From an uncultured Clostridia bacterium (GTDB lineage: Bacteria > Bacillota > Clostridia > Christensenellales > Borkfalkiaceae): DNA of 64,000 nucleotides. Positions 45,171-53,383 of the stretch are shown in pieces (the stretch's first letter is position 1; each line of letters starts with the position of its first letter). The notes beneath the pieces are model-generated. The model ran no database searches. It saw nothing but the letters and a program-made list of their open reading frames with translations, and was not told the origin of the DNA. Location: the NCBI GenBank assembly GCA_944368775.1, contig CALVXB010000008.1, positions 33,687-97,686 of the forward strand, read 5' to 3'. A program made the position numbers and the translations under genes.

Positions 45171-46610
45171 GTGAAAGAAGTGAGAACGAGATTCGCGCCC
45201 AGCCCCACGGGCTATATGCACATCGGCAACCTGCGCACCGCGCTGTACGCCTACCTGTTCGCCAAAAAGGAGGGGGGCAAGTTCATCCTGCGCCTCGAGG
45301 ATACGGACGGGAAGCGCTACGTCGACGGCGCCGTGCAGATCATCTACGACACCCTCAAAGACGCCGGCCTTTGCTACGACGAAGGGCCGGACGTCGGCGG
45401 CGCATACGGGCCGTATGTGCAGAGCGAGCGCGCCGCCATCTATCAAGAATACGCCAAAAAGCTGATCGAGCTGGGCGGGGCGTACTACTGCTTCTGCGAC
45501 CGCGAGCGCATCGAGGCGCTCAAAGGGGAAAACGGCGCCACCCGCTACGACAAGCATTGCCTGCACCTCTCCAAGGAAGAGGTCGCCGAAAAGCTCGCCG
45601 CGGGCGTGCCCTACGTCGTCCGCCAGAATATCCCCGCCGAGGGCAGCGGCAGCTACGAAGACGCCGTCTACGGCACCGTGACCGTCGACTTCAAGGACAT
45701 GGAGGACGGCATCCTGCTCAAGAGCGACGGCATGCCCACCTACAACTTCGCCAACGTCATCGACGACCACCTGATGGGCATCACGCACGTCATCCGCGGC
45801 AGCGAGTACCTCTCGTCCACCCCCAAGTACAACCTCATGTACGACGCCTTCGGCTGGGAGCGGCCCGCCTACATCCACCTGCCGCCCATCATGAAGAACG
45901 CGCACGAAAAGCTCTCCAAGCGCAACGGCGACGCGAGCTACCAAGACCTCGTCGACAAGGGATATTGGAAGGAGGCGATCGTCAACTACATCGCGCTGCT
46001 CGGCTGGAGCCCCAAGAGCAATACCGAAAAGATGACCCTCTCCGAGCTCGAGCAGGCCTTCTCCCTCTCCGGGCTGAACAAGTCTCCCGCCATCTTCGAC
46101 GAGCCCAAGCTGCGCTGGCTCTCGGGCGAGTATATCAAGGCGGCATCTGCGGAGGAGTTCCGCGCCCGCGCGCTGCCCTTTTTGCAGAAGAGCAAGGCGT
46201 ATGGCAAGTACGACGAGGACAAGCTGCTCTCCGTCGTCAAGACGCGCGTCGATATTTTGGAAGAGATCCCCGCAAAGCTCGACTTTTTGGAAGAATACGC
46301 CGCCGTCGACCCCGCGCTGTACTTCAATAAAAAGATGAAGTCTGACGCCGCCGTCGCGGCCGAGGTGCTGCCCGCCGCCGCCGAGGCGCTGTCCGCGCTC
46401 GAAAACTTCGATAACGCCTCCGTCTACGCGGCGCTCGTTTCGCTCGCGCAGCAGACGGGGCGCAAAAACGGCCAGGTCCTCTGGTGCGTGCGCATCGCGC
46501 TGACCGCGCAGGAAAACACCCCCGGCGGCGCGAGCGAGATGGCCGAGCTGCTCGGCAAAGAGCGCAGCCTCGCCCGCCTCGCCGCGGCGGCGCAGGCGCT
46601 GCAGGCATGA
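45171..46610 (+). CDS. gltX: Glutamyl-tRNA synthetase
   Basis: 479 residues, class I synthetase charging tRNA-Glu (and possibly tRNA-Gln for later amidation). The HIGH motif appears as TGYMHIGNLRTA and KMSKS as KLSKRNGD. TRFAPSPTG is at the N-terminus. The start is GTG at 45171 with GGAGG twelve bases upstream; the open frame before it lies outside homology. The stop overlaps the start of the histidine kinase (ATGA at 46607), an unusual coupling of a synthetase with a sensor system. Confidence 0.96.
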   Translation: MKEVRTRFAPSPTGYMHIGNLRTALYAYLFAKKEGGKFILRLEDTDGKRYVDGAVQIIYDTLKDAGLCYDEGPDVGGAYGPYVQSERAAIYQEYAKKLIELGGAYYCFCDRERIEALKGENGATRYDKHCLHLSKEEVAEKLAAGVPYVVRQNIPAEGSGSYEDAVYGTVTVDFKDMEDGILLKSDGMPTYNFANVIDDHLMGITHVIRGSEYLSSTPKYNLMYDAFGWERPAYIHLPPIMKNAHEKLSKRNGDASYQDLVDKGYWKEAIVNYIALLGWSPKSNTEKMTLSELEQAFSLSGLNKSPAIFDEPKLRWLSGEYIKAASAEEFRARALPFLQKSKAYGKYDEDKLLSVVKTRVDILEEIPAKLDFLEEYAAVDPALYFNKKMKSDAAVAAEVLPAAAEALSALENFDNASVYAALVSLAQQTGRKNGQVLWCVRIALTAQENTPGGASEMAELLGKERSLARLAAAAQALQA

Positions 46611-47914
46611 AGCCGCGCGGCGCTTCGCCAAAAGAGAAGGGGGAGGGCCGCGCGCGCGCCCTCTGGCGCTCGCTGACCGGCAAAAACTCGGCGCAGGGGC
46701 TGCGCATCATCGTGCTGCTGCTGCTCGCCGTCGCCTGCGTCGTCATCGTGCTGCCCATCGCGATGCGGATGCGCCTCCCGTCTGCGCTCGTCCTGCCCGC
46801 GGCCGCGCTGCTGCTGCTGTCCATGGTGCTCAAAGTGTTCGCCGTGCGCAGCTTCTACCGCAAGATCGCCCTCTACGTCGCAGACAGCGTCCTGCTCCTC
46901 CTGTTCAATATCTTCGCGGGGTGGGAGGCGGCCTCCGTCGTCCGCCAGAGCTCGAGCATCTATCTCCTGTACGTGTGCGTGCTCTCCGAGTTCTACCTCT
47001 CCGCGCCCACGCTGCGCGACGACGCCATCATGTTCGGCGTCAACCTCGCGGCATACACGTTCGTGTACATCGTCAACGCCGTGCAGGCGGGCGAGATCGC
47101 CCTCGCCTTCGACCTCTCGTCGCAGTACTTCGTCGGGCTGCTCGTCATCGTGCTGCACTTCGTCATGTTCGGGTTCGCCATGACGCTCGCCCGCAAAAAC
47201 CGCCAGATCGAAGAGAATCTGCGCGAGCTGGAAGAGAGCCGCAACGAGCTGATGCGCGCCTACGAAAAGGTAGAGGAGGCGACGGTCATCGAAGAGCGCA
47301 ACCGCATCGCCAAGGACATCCACGACACCGCCGGCCACTCGCTGACCACCGTCATCATGCAGACGGAGGCGGCGCGCCTGGCGCTGGGGCGAGACGACGA
47401 GGAGGCCCGCCGCTGCATCGCGGCGGCCAACCTGCAGGCCAAAAACTGCCTCGAAGAGCTGCGCCTGTCCGTCCACCTGCTCTCGGGCAGGGGCGAGGAC
47501 ATCACCTTCCGCGAATACCTCGAAGAGATCCTCGCGACCACGGCAGAGGGCACAGGCCTGACCGTGCGCAGCAAGATCGACGACATCGAGTTGACCGAGC
47601 CCGCCGAGCGCTTCATCGCCAACACCCTGCGCGAGGGCATCTCCAACGGCGTGCGGCACGGCGGCAGCACCGCCTTCCTCTTCGAGCTGCGCGATATGGG
47701 CAACTACGTCGAGTTCCTGCTCTCCGACAACGGCAGGGGGGTAGACAAACAGACCTTCCGCGAGGGCTTCGGGCTCTCGGGCATGCGCGCCAAGGCAGAA
47801 GCGCTTGGCGGCATGGTGCAGTACTCCTCCGAGCCGGAGGAGGGATTTGAAATTCGCCTCAGCCTGCCGGGCAGCCTCAAGCTCCCGCAGGGCGGCAAGG
47901 AGGGCAAACAATGA
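46607..47914 (+). CDS. NarL-type sensor histidine kinase
   Basis: 435 residues. About six membrane helices (41-205) with short loops and no obvious extracellular sensor domain are followed by a coiled-coil (RQIEENLRELEESRNEL). The HisKA_3 dimerisation domain has the phospho-accepting His (H239, AKDIHDTAGHSLTT). HATPase follows with NTLREGISNGVRHGG (N-box) and LSDNGRGVD (G1). The ligand is unknown. It overlaps both gltX and the regulator gene by four bases. Confidence 0.92.
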   Translation: MKPRGASPKEKGEGRARALWRSLTGKNSAQGLRIIVLLLLAVACVVIVLPIAMRMRLPSALVLPAAALLLLSMVLKVFAVRSFYRKIALYVADSVLLLLFNIFAGWEAASVVRQSSSIYLLYVCVLSEFYLSAPTLRDDAIMFGVNLAAYTFVYIVNAVQAGEIALAFDLSSQYFVGLLVIVLHFVMFGFAMTLARKNRQIEENLRELEESRNELMRAYEKVEEATVIEERNRIAKDIHDTAGHSLTTVIMQTEAARLALGRDDEEARRCIAAANLQAKNCLEELRLSVHLLSGRGEDITFREYLEEILATTAEGTGLTVRSKIDDIELTEPAERFIANTLREGISNGVRHGGSTAFLFELRDMGNYVEFLLSDNGRGVDKQTFREGFGLSGMRAKAEALGGMVQYSSEPEEGFEIRLSLPGSLKLPQGGKEGKQ

Positions 47915-48558
47915 AGATCAAAGTCATGATCGCCGACGATCAGGTCATCCTCTCCGAGGGCATCCGCAGCGTGCTCGCCTCCTCGAGCGAGCTCGAGGTC
48001 ATCGCCGTCGCGCACGACGGGCAGGAGGCGCTCGAGCTGATGGAGCAGCAGCAGCCCGACGTCGTGCTGCTCGACATCCGCATGCCCCGCATGAACGGCG
48101 TCGTCGCCACCGGCGAGATCAAAAAGCGCTACCCCGCCGTCAAGGTGCTCGTGCTCACCACCTTCGACGACAGCGACTATATCTTAAGCGCCCTCAACAA
48201 CGGCGCGTGCGGGTACCTGTTGAAGGACATCAGCGCCCCCGCCCTCATCGAGGCGATCAAAAACGCCTACGCGGGCGACACCATCCTGCCCGCCAAGATC
48301 GCCAAAAAGGTGAGCGACGCCGCCAAAATGGTCACCTCCGACCGCGAGATCAAGCTGCGCCGCACCTTCGGCTTCTCCGACCGCGAGGTCGAGATCGCCC
48401 TCATGCTGTTCGAGGGCTTCAACAACCGCCAGATCGCGTCCGCCCTCGGCCTGTCCGACGGCACCGCGCGCAACTACATCAGCGCCATCTACTTGAAGCT
48501 GGGCGCAGACGGCCGCGCCGCCGCCATCGCCAAAATGAAGGAGGCGCTCAACGCCTGA
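47911..48558 (+). CDS. NarL/LuxR-family response regulator
   Basis: 215 residues. Receiver domain with acidic pocket D9/D10, phospho-acceptor D55 (VVLLDIRMPRMNG), LTTFDDSDYI and K in GYLLKDIS. The output is a LuxR-type helix-turn-helix (FSDREVEIALMLFEGFNNRQIASALGLSDG, read in parts, then ARNYISAIYLKLG). It is the partner of the kinase immediately upstream. Targets are unknown. A terminator follows. Confidence 0.94.
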   Translation: MKIKVMIADDQVILSEGIRSVLASSSELEVIAVAHDGQEALELMEQQQPDVVLLDIRMPRMNGVVATGEIKKRYPAVKVLVLTTFDDSDYILSALNNGACGYLLKDISAPALIEAIKNAYAGDTILPAKIAKKVSDAAKMVTSDREIKLRRTFGFSDREVEIALMLFEGFNNRQIASALGLSDGTARNYISAIYLKLGADGRAAAIAKMKEALNA

Positions 48559-48590
48559 CTTTTATTTTTTGAATTTTGAATTTGCCGCAA

Positions 48591-48631
48591 AAAGCCCGCG
48601 GGCGCCCCGTTTCGGGGCGCCCGCGGGCTTT
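48591..48631. terminator. Bidirectional terminator between response regulator and XRE gene
   Basis: An 18-bp perfect stem (48591-48608 with 48614-48631) starts with AAA and ends with TTT. It separates convergent genes. Confidence 0.9.
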
Positions 48632-48654
48632 GCCGCGCTTTCCGTCTGTGCGCT

Positions 48655-48924
48655 TTAACCTTCCGGCGCGGCGCTCTGCTCCCACTCCGCTTCGCAGGGT
48701 CGGAAAAAGTCGTCGTATGAACAGCGCAAAATGCGCCGCAGCGCGACGAGCTCGCTCACCTTGATGTTCAGGCGGTTGGTCTCGATCTTCGCGTAGCTGC
48801 TCTTGCTGATGGTCAGCCCGAGCAGCTGCATTTTGGCGAGCACCTGTTCCTGCGTCATGCCGGCGGCGCGCCGCAGCTCCTGAATGTTTTTGCCGATGTC
48901 GAGGTCGGGTCTGATCTTCTGCAT
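48655..48924 (-). CDS. XRE-family helix-turn-helix regulator
   Basis: 89 residues with a Cro/C1-type HTH: IGKNIQELRRAAGMTQEQVLAKM, then LGLTISKSSYAKIET and SELVALRRILRCSYDDFF (read in parts). It probably binds the AT-rich region between itself and the divergent small gene. An AAGGAAAC ribosome site lies upstream. No toxin partner or phage genes are next to it, so it is likely a stand-alone regulator. Confidence 0.88.
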   Translation of the reverse strand: MQKIRPDLDIGKNIQELRRAAGMTQEQVLAKMQLLGLTISKSSYAKIETNRLNIKVSELVALRRILRCSYDDFFRPCEAEWEQSAAPEG

Positions 48925-48955
48925 GAAAGTTTTGTTTCCTTATTGCGAATTTTTC

Positions 48956-48984
48956 TTGATTTTATAAGAATTTTCTGCTAAAAT
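48956..48984 (+). promoter_or_regulatory. Promoter of the 98-residue hypothetical gene
   Basis: TTGATT (48956-48961), 17 bases, TAAAAT (48979-48984) with a TGC extended -10. It lies in an unusually AT-rich 90-base gap shared with the divergent XRE gene. Confidence 0.78.
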
Positions 48985-49017
48985 GTTTCGTAATAAAGAA
49001 TTTTTTTGAGGGCGAAG

Positions 49018-49314
49018 ATGAGCGACAGACTGAAAGAGGCAAAATTGCGGCGCGAGCGCTCGCTGCTCGACAAATATGCGCCGCGCGAACTATGCGGCAT
49101 GCTCGCGCGGGCAGATGTTCTCGGGCCGGAAGAGCGCGCCGAACTGTTGTTTTATTTATTGCTGTTCGATTGCCGCGCGACAGCCGCGCATCTTTGTTCC
49201 GGCCGCGAAGACGGCGAGGCGCTGCGAGCTTGTGCGGCGGCGCGGGCGGTGCGGTGGGGGGCATTTGGGGAGGAGGTGCTCGCCTTTCTCGACGGCGTCA
49301 CTTCTTCTCAATAG
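49018..49314 (+). CDS. Small hypothetical protein divergent from XRE gene
   Basis: 98 residues, not recognised. A charged N-terminus (MSDRLKEAKLRRERSLLDKY) is followed by Leu/Ala-rich helices (LLFYLLLFDCRATAAHL). It is probably all-helical and cytoplasmic, with no signal peptide or strong membrane segment. GAGGG lies five bases before ATG 49018. The divergent promoter suggests control by the XRE regulator. It ends before a terminator and the nad operon. Confidence 0.65.
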   Translation: MSDRLKEAKLRRERSLLDKYAPRELCGMLARADVLGPEERAELLFYLLLFDCRATAAHLCSGREDGEALRACAAARAVRWGAFGEEVLAFLDGVTSSQ

Positions 49315-49329
49315 ATAAGCGGCATTTGC

Positions 49330-49364
49330 AAAAAGCGTGCAGAAAACATTTTCTGCGCGCTTTT
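49330..49364 (+). terminator. Terminator before the nad operon
   Basis: AAAAGCGTGCAGAAAA pairs, with one mismatch, with TTTTCTGCGCGCTTTT; CGCATTTTTCG follows. Confidence 0.8.
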
Positions 49365-49391
49365 CGCATTTTTCGCCCTTTGCGGTGAAAG

Positions 49392-49432
49392 TTGACAGAT
49401 GTCTTGACAGCTGTCAATTTTTTGTGTATAGT
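49392..49432 (+). promoter_or_regulatory. Promoter of nadABC-niaR overlapped by a NiaR-like operator
   Basis: TTGACA (49404-49409), 17 bases, TATAGT (49427-49432). The -35 is part of the perfect palindrome TTGACAGCTGTCAA (49404-49417). A second GACAGATGTC palindrome (49394-49403) directly abuts it. GACA/TGTC dyads upstream of NAD genes fit NiaR repression by nicotinate, and the likely regulator is encoded at the end of this operon. Confidence 0.82.
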
Positions 49433-49463
49433 ATCCCAAAAACATATCGGCAGGAAGTTTTTT

Positions 49464-50348
49464 ATGCAAGCACAAAGGAAGGGGCGAGAGGACTGCATCG
49501 TCCTCGCGCATTACTACACCGACGGCGCCGTGCAGGCGATGGCGGACTACGTGGGCGACTCGTACTACCTCGCCAAAGTCGCCGCCAAGGCGGACAAGGG
49601 CACCATCGTCTTTTGCGGGGTGCGGTTCATGGGGGAGAGCGCCAAGATCCTCAACCCCGGCCGCCGCGTCCTGCTGCCGGACGACGCGGCAGACTGCCCC
49701 ATGGCGCACATGGCGAGCGCCGCGCGCATCCGCGCCCTGCGCGCCGCGGTGGAGGACCTTGCCGTCGTCTGCTACATCAACTCGACGGCGCAGCTGAAGG
49801 CGGAGAGCGACGTGTGCGTCACCTCGTCCAACGCGGTCAAGATCGTCTCCGCGCTGCCCAACAAAAACATCCTCTTTATCCCGGACGAAAATTTGGGGCA
49901 CTTCGTGCACGCGCAGGTGCCCGGCAAAAAGTTTTACTATTCGGGCGGGTACTGCCCCGTACACGCGCAGCTGCTCGCCTCCGACGTCGAGAGCGAAAAG
50001 CTCGCCCGCCCCAACGCGCCCGTGCTCGCCCATCCCGAGTGCAAGGCCGAGCTGCTCGCCCTCGCCGACTTTATCGGCAGCACCTCCGAGATCATCTCCT
50101 TTGCCGAGGGGAGCGGCGCGTCCGAGTTCATCCTCTGCACCGAGCCGGGCGTGCTGTGGGAGCTCTCCCGCCGCTGCCCGGGCAAGCGGTTCGTGCCCGT
50201 CACGCCCGTCTGCGCAGACATGAAGCGCATCACCCCCGCCAAGGTGGAGGCGTGCTTTGCGGGCGGCGGGTTCGAGGTGCAGATGGATGAAGAGCTGATG
50301 CGCGCGGCGCGCCGCCCGCTCGAGCGCATGCTCGAGCTCGCCCGCTGA
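49464..50348 (+). CDS. nadA: Quinolinate synthase A
   Basis: Condenses iminoaspartate with DHAP to quinolinate using a [4Fe-4S] cluster. 294 residues. The family opening AHYYTDGAVQAMADYVGDSYYLAK (read in parts), FCGVRFMGESAKIL, and cluster cysteines in DCPMAHM, ILCTEPGV and PVCADMKRITP are present. AGGA is eight bases before ATG 49464. It is first in the operon and follows the operator. Confidence 0.97.
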   Translation: MQAQRKGREDCIVLAHYYTDGAVQAMADYVGDSYYLAKVAAKADKGTIVFCGVRFMGESAKILNPGRRVLLPDDAADCPMAHMASAARIRALRAAVEDLAVVCYINSTAQLKAESDVCVTSSNAVKIVSALPNKNILFIPDENLGHFVHAQVPGKKFYYSGGYCPVHAQLLASDVESEKLARPNAPVLAHPECKAELLALADFIGSTSEIISFAEGSGASEFILCTEPGVLWELSRRCPGKRFVPVTPVCADMKRITPAKVEACFAGGGFEVQMDEELMRAARRPLERMLELAR

Positions 50349-50361
50349 CGAGGTGGCCGCC

Positions 50362-51645
50362 ATGCAAGAACGATACGACGTACTCATCGCGGGAACGGGC
50401 GTCGCGGGGCTGTGCTGCGCGCTGCACCTGCCCCCGCAGGCGCGCGTGCTGATGATCACCAAAGACGCCGCCGACCGCAGCGACTCCTTCCTCGCGCAGG
50501 GGGGCATCTGCATGCTGCGCGGCAAGCAGGACTTCGACGGCTATTTCGAGGACACCCTGCGCGCCGGCCACTACGAAAACGACGAGGCGGCCGTGCGCCA
50601 GATGATCGAGCGTTCGCCCGCTATGATCGAAGAGCTCGTCCGCTGCGGCGTCCGCTTCGCGCGGGACGAGGCCGGCAATTTTCGCTTCACGCGCGAGGGC
50701 GGGCACTCGCGGCCGCGCATCCTCTTCCACGGCGACGAGACGGGCAAAGAGATCACCTCGCACCTGCTCGCGGCTGCGCGCACGCGCGAAAACATCGAGA
50801 TCCGCGAATATACCGAAATTTTGGACGTCATCGAGGGGAGCGAGGGCTGCTGCGGCGGCGTCGTGCGCGACATCGCGAGCGGCGAGGTCTTCCCCGTGTA
50901 TGCAGACTTCACCCTGCTCGCGACGGGCGGCGTGGGCGGCCTGTTCAAAAACTCGACCAACTACCGCCACCTGACGGGCGACGCGCTGGGCATCGCGCTG
51001 CGGCGGGGGGTCGCCGTCGAGCACCTCGACTATGTGCAGATCCACCCGACCACCCTGTACTCGGCAAAGCCGGGGCGGCGGTTTTTGATCTCCGAATCGG
51101 TGCGCGGCGAGGGCGCCGTGCTGCTGGGCAAGGCGGGCGAGCGCTTCTGCAACGAGCTGATGCCGCGCGACGTCGTCACCGGCGACATCCGCGCGCAGAT
51201 GCGCAAGGACGGCACCGACCACGTCTGGCTGGATATGCGCCCCGTCGGCGAACAGACGCTGCGCGAGCACTTCCCCACCATCTTCGCGCGCTGCCGCGAG
51301 GAGGGGTACGACCCGCTCACCGCGCCCGTGCCCGTCGTGCCCGCCCAGCACTACTTTATGGGCGGGGTCAAGGTGGACCTGTGCGGCCGCACGAGCATGC
51401 CCCGCCTGTTCGCGGCGGGCGAGACCGCCTGCAACGGTGTGCACGGCAAAAATCGCCTCGCCAGCAACTCGCTGCTCGAAAGCCTCATCTGGGCGGAGCG
51501 GGCGGCGGATGCGATGGCGCACGGCGACAAGTGTAAAGAATATCCCCCCGTATCCCTCGCCGCCTACGCAGACGCGGCGGCGCTGCGGGCGGAGGACGCA
51601 AAAAACATCCGCGAAGAGGCGGAACGGGAGGCTACCATTGATTGA
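50362..51645 (+). CDS. nadB: L-aspartate oxidase
   Basis: FAD enzyme making iminoaspartate from aspartate, possibly with fumarate as acceptor under anaerobic conditions. 427 residues, shorter than the 540 of E. coli because the C-terminal helical domain is missing. FAD motif IAGTGVAGLCCALHL at the N-terminus, HYFMGGVKVDLCGRTSM and NRLASNSLLESLIW near the end. ATG 50362 has GAGG eight bases upstream. It overlaps nadC. Confidence 0.96.
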   Translation: MQERYDVLIAGTGVAGLCCALHLPPQARVLMITKDAADRSDSFLAQGGICMLRGKQDFDGYFEDTLRAGHYENDEAAVRQMIERSPAMIEELVRCGVRFARDEAGNFRFTREGGHSRPRILFHGDETGKEITSHLLAAARTRENIEIREYTEILDVIEGSEGCCGGVVRDIASGEVFPVYADFTLLATGGVGGLFKNSTNYRHLTGDALGIALRRGVAVEHLDYVQIHPTTLYSAKPGRRFLISESVRGEGAVLLGKAGERFCNELMPRDVVTGDIRAQMRKDGTDHVWLDMRPVGEQTLREHFPTIFARCREEGYDPLTAPVPVVPAQHYFMGGVKVDLCGRTSMPRLFAAGETACNGVHGKNRLASNSLLESLIWAERAADAMAHGDKCKEYPPVSLAAYADAAALRAEDAKNIREEAEREATID

Positions 51646-52492
51646 CGATATCAGCATGAAGATCCGCGCGGACGAACTCATCCGCATGGCGCTCGCCGAG
51701 GACGTGACGAGCGAAGACGTATCCACGAGCAGCGTGCTGCCCGCGCCCGCCGAGGGCGAGGCGGACCTCTTATGCAAGCAGAGCGGCGTCGTCGCGGGGC
51801 TGCCCGTGTTCGCGCGCGTGTTCGAGCTGCTCGGCGGGGTGCGCGTGACGCTGCTCGCCAAAGACGGCGACCGCGTCGAAAAAGGGCAAAAGCTCGCTTC
51901 CTTGCGCGGCGATATGCGCGCCATCCTCACCGGCGAGCGCACCGCGCTCAACTTTTTGCAGCGGATGAGCGGCATCGCCACCTACACGGCCAAGATGGCC
52001 GCCCTGCTCGCGGGCAGCGGGCTCAAACTCGTCGACACCCGCAAGACCACCCCCAATATGCGCCTGTTTGAAAAGTACGCCGTGCGCATGGGCGGCGGCT
52101 TCAACCACCGCTACAACCTCTCCGACGCCGTGCTGCTCAAAGATAACCACATCGGCGCGGCGGGCGGCGTGCGCGAAGCGGTCGCGCGCGCCAAGGCGCA
52201 CGCGCCCTTCACCGCCAAGATCGAGGTGGAGGCGGAGAGCGTCGCCATGGCCGTCGAGGCGGTCGAGGCGGGCGCAGACATCGTCATGCTCGACAACATG
52301 AGCCACGACGACATGAAGGAGGCGGTGCGCCGCATCGCCGGGCGGGCGATCGTCGAAATTTCGGGCAACGTCACGGCGGAAAACGCGGCGCAGCTCAAAG
52401 ACATCGGCGCAGACGTCGTCTCCTGCGGCGCGCTCACCCATTCCGCGCCCATTTTGGATGTGTCTTTGAAGAACCTGCATCCCGTCGGTTGA
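51638..52492 (+). CDS. nadC: Nicotinate-nucleotide pyrophosphorylase (quinolinate phosphoribosyltransferase)
   Basis: Quinolinate plus PRPP to nicotinate mononucleotide. 284 residues. DTRKTTPNMRLFEKYAV, GGGFNHRYNLSDAVLLKDNHI (in parts) and the C-terminal EISGNVT are diagnostic. I place the start at TTG 51638, six bases after GGGAGG, overlapping the end of nadB. A later ATG at 51656 is possible. Confidence 0.95.
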   Translation: MIDDISMKIRADELIRMALAEDVTSEDVSTSSVLPAPAEGEADLLCKQSGVVAGLPVFARVFELLGGVRVTLLAKDGDRVEKGQKLASLRGDMRAILTGERTALNFLQRMSGIATYTAKMAALLAGSGLKLVDTRKTTPNMRLFEKYAVRMGGGFNHRYNLSDAVLLKDNHIGAAGGVREAVARAKAHAPFTAKIEVEAESVAMAVEAVEAGADIVMLDNMSHDDMKEAVRRIAGRAIVEISGNVTAENAAQLKDIGADVVSCGALTHSAPILDVSLKNLHPVG

Positions 52493-52528
52493 GCGGCCGC
52501 GCATGAATTTTGTCGGAGGGCACACACT

Positions 52529-53038
52529 ATGAGCGGAGAAGAGCGCCGCAAACAGATCATCGAAAAGCTGGGAGAGCAGCCCGTCTCCGCCGGCAAGCTG
52601 GCGGAGGCGTTCGGCGTCTCGCGGCAGGTCATCGTGCAAGACGTCGCCCTGCTGCGCGCGGAGGGCGAGCCCGTCCTCTCTACCAGCCGCGGCTACGTGC
52701 GCGCGGGCGGCGGGCGGCTCGCGCGCGTCTTTAAGGTGCGCCACACCGACGAGCAGGTGCTCGAAGAGCTGCAGCTCATCGTCGACGCGGGCGGCAGGGT
52801 AGAGGACGTGTACGTCTGGCATAAAGTGTACGGCAAGGTGCGCGCGGAGATGGGCATCGCCTCCCGCCGCGACGCCGACGCCTTTATGCAAAAGATCCGC
52901 AGCGGCGTGTCCGCGCCGCTCAAAAACATCACGGGCGGCTACCACTACCACACCGTCACGGCGGAGAGCGAGGCCGCGCTGGACGCCATCGAGGCGGAGC
53001 TGCGCGCGCGCGGCTTTTTCGTCGCGCGCGAAGAATAG
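52529..53038 (+). CDS. niaR: NiaR transcriptional repressor of NAD synthesis
   Basis: 169 residues. N-terminal HTH_11 (RKQIIEKLGEQPVSAGKLAEAFGVSRQVIVQDV, in parts), then the 3H domain named for three conserved histidines: FKVRHTDEQ, VWHKVYGKV and GGYHYHTVT. Family members bind nicotinate and repress NAD synthesis or niacin uptake. Located at the end of nadABC, it would feed back on the operator at 49.4 kb. GGAGGG lies nine bases upstream. Confidence 0.95.
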   Translation: MSGEERRKQIIEKLGEQPVSAGKLAEAFGVSRQVIVQDVALLRAEGEPVLSTSRGYVRAGGGRLARVFKVRHTDEQVLEELQLIVDAGGRVEDVYVWHKVYGKVRAEMGIASRRDADAFMQKIRSGVSAPLKNITGGYHYHTVTAESEAALDAIEAELRARGFFVAREE

Positions 53039-53098
53039 CCTGCGCGGGGGCGAGGCGCATTTCTTTATATAAAAAATATTGCGGGCGGCGGCATTCGC

Positions 53099-53127
53099 TT
53101 GACAGCGCCCCGCCGCCGGCGTATAAT
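53099..53127 (+). promoter_or_regulatory. Promoter of the riboswitch-P-type ATPase unit
   Basis: TTGACA-N17-TATAAT, a full consensus match. Confidence 0.95.
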
Positions 53128-53154
53128 GGAAACAGTCAACAGAACATAGAAGAT

Positions 53155-53303
53155 CGTTGAAGGAGTAACCGGCGCGCCCCGCGCGCGGCAAGTCTACAAT
53201 CACGTGCCCCCTCGGCGGGGTATAGGCTTGCCTTAATTGGTGAGATTCAGTGAACAGCGCCGCTTTCGGCGCGCTGCCGCACGCTCACCGACTCTTTTCG
53301 TCA
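53155..53303 (+). promoter_or_regulatory. yybP-ykoY-type (Mn2+) riboswitch candidate
   Basis: The layout fits the yybP-ykoY class. P1 is formed by GAAGGAGT (53159-53166) with ACTCTTTTC (53291-53299). The 5' strand continues GGAGTAACC, like the family's GGGGAGUAGC. An inner helix GGCAAGTC/GGCTTGCC encloses TACAATCACGTG, close to the family's GUCAAUUCGUG element. A further hairpin and a TTAATTGGTGAG arm return to the P1 strand. The class senses Mn2+ and often precedes P-type cation ATPases. The variable paired arms are long and GC-rich here. No database model could be run. Confidence 0.75.
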
Positions 53304-53309
53304 TCGACC

Positions 53310-53347
53310 TGCCGTATGCGCGCCGCGCGCATACGGCATTTTGTTTT
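53310..53347 (+). terminator. Expression-platform terminator of the Mn2+ riboswitch candidate
   Basis: GCCGTATGCGCG/CGCGCATACGGC (12-bp stem, loop CCG) is followed by ATTTTGTTTTG, between aptamer and start codon. It suggests transcriptional control with ligand-dependent read-through. Confidence 0.88.
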
Positions 53348-53383
53348 GCGAAAGATAAATACATATACGGAGGTTAGGGCAAA

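Noticed and set aside
48655..49314. Toxin-antitoxin pair formed by the XRE gene and the 98-residue gene
   Set aside because: The genes are divergent, not in one operon, and the small protein has no known toxin motif.
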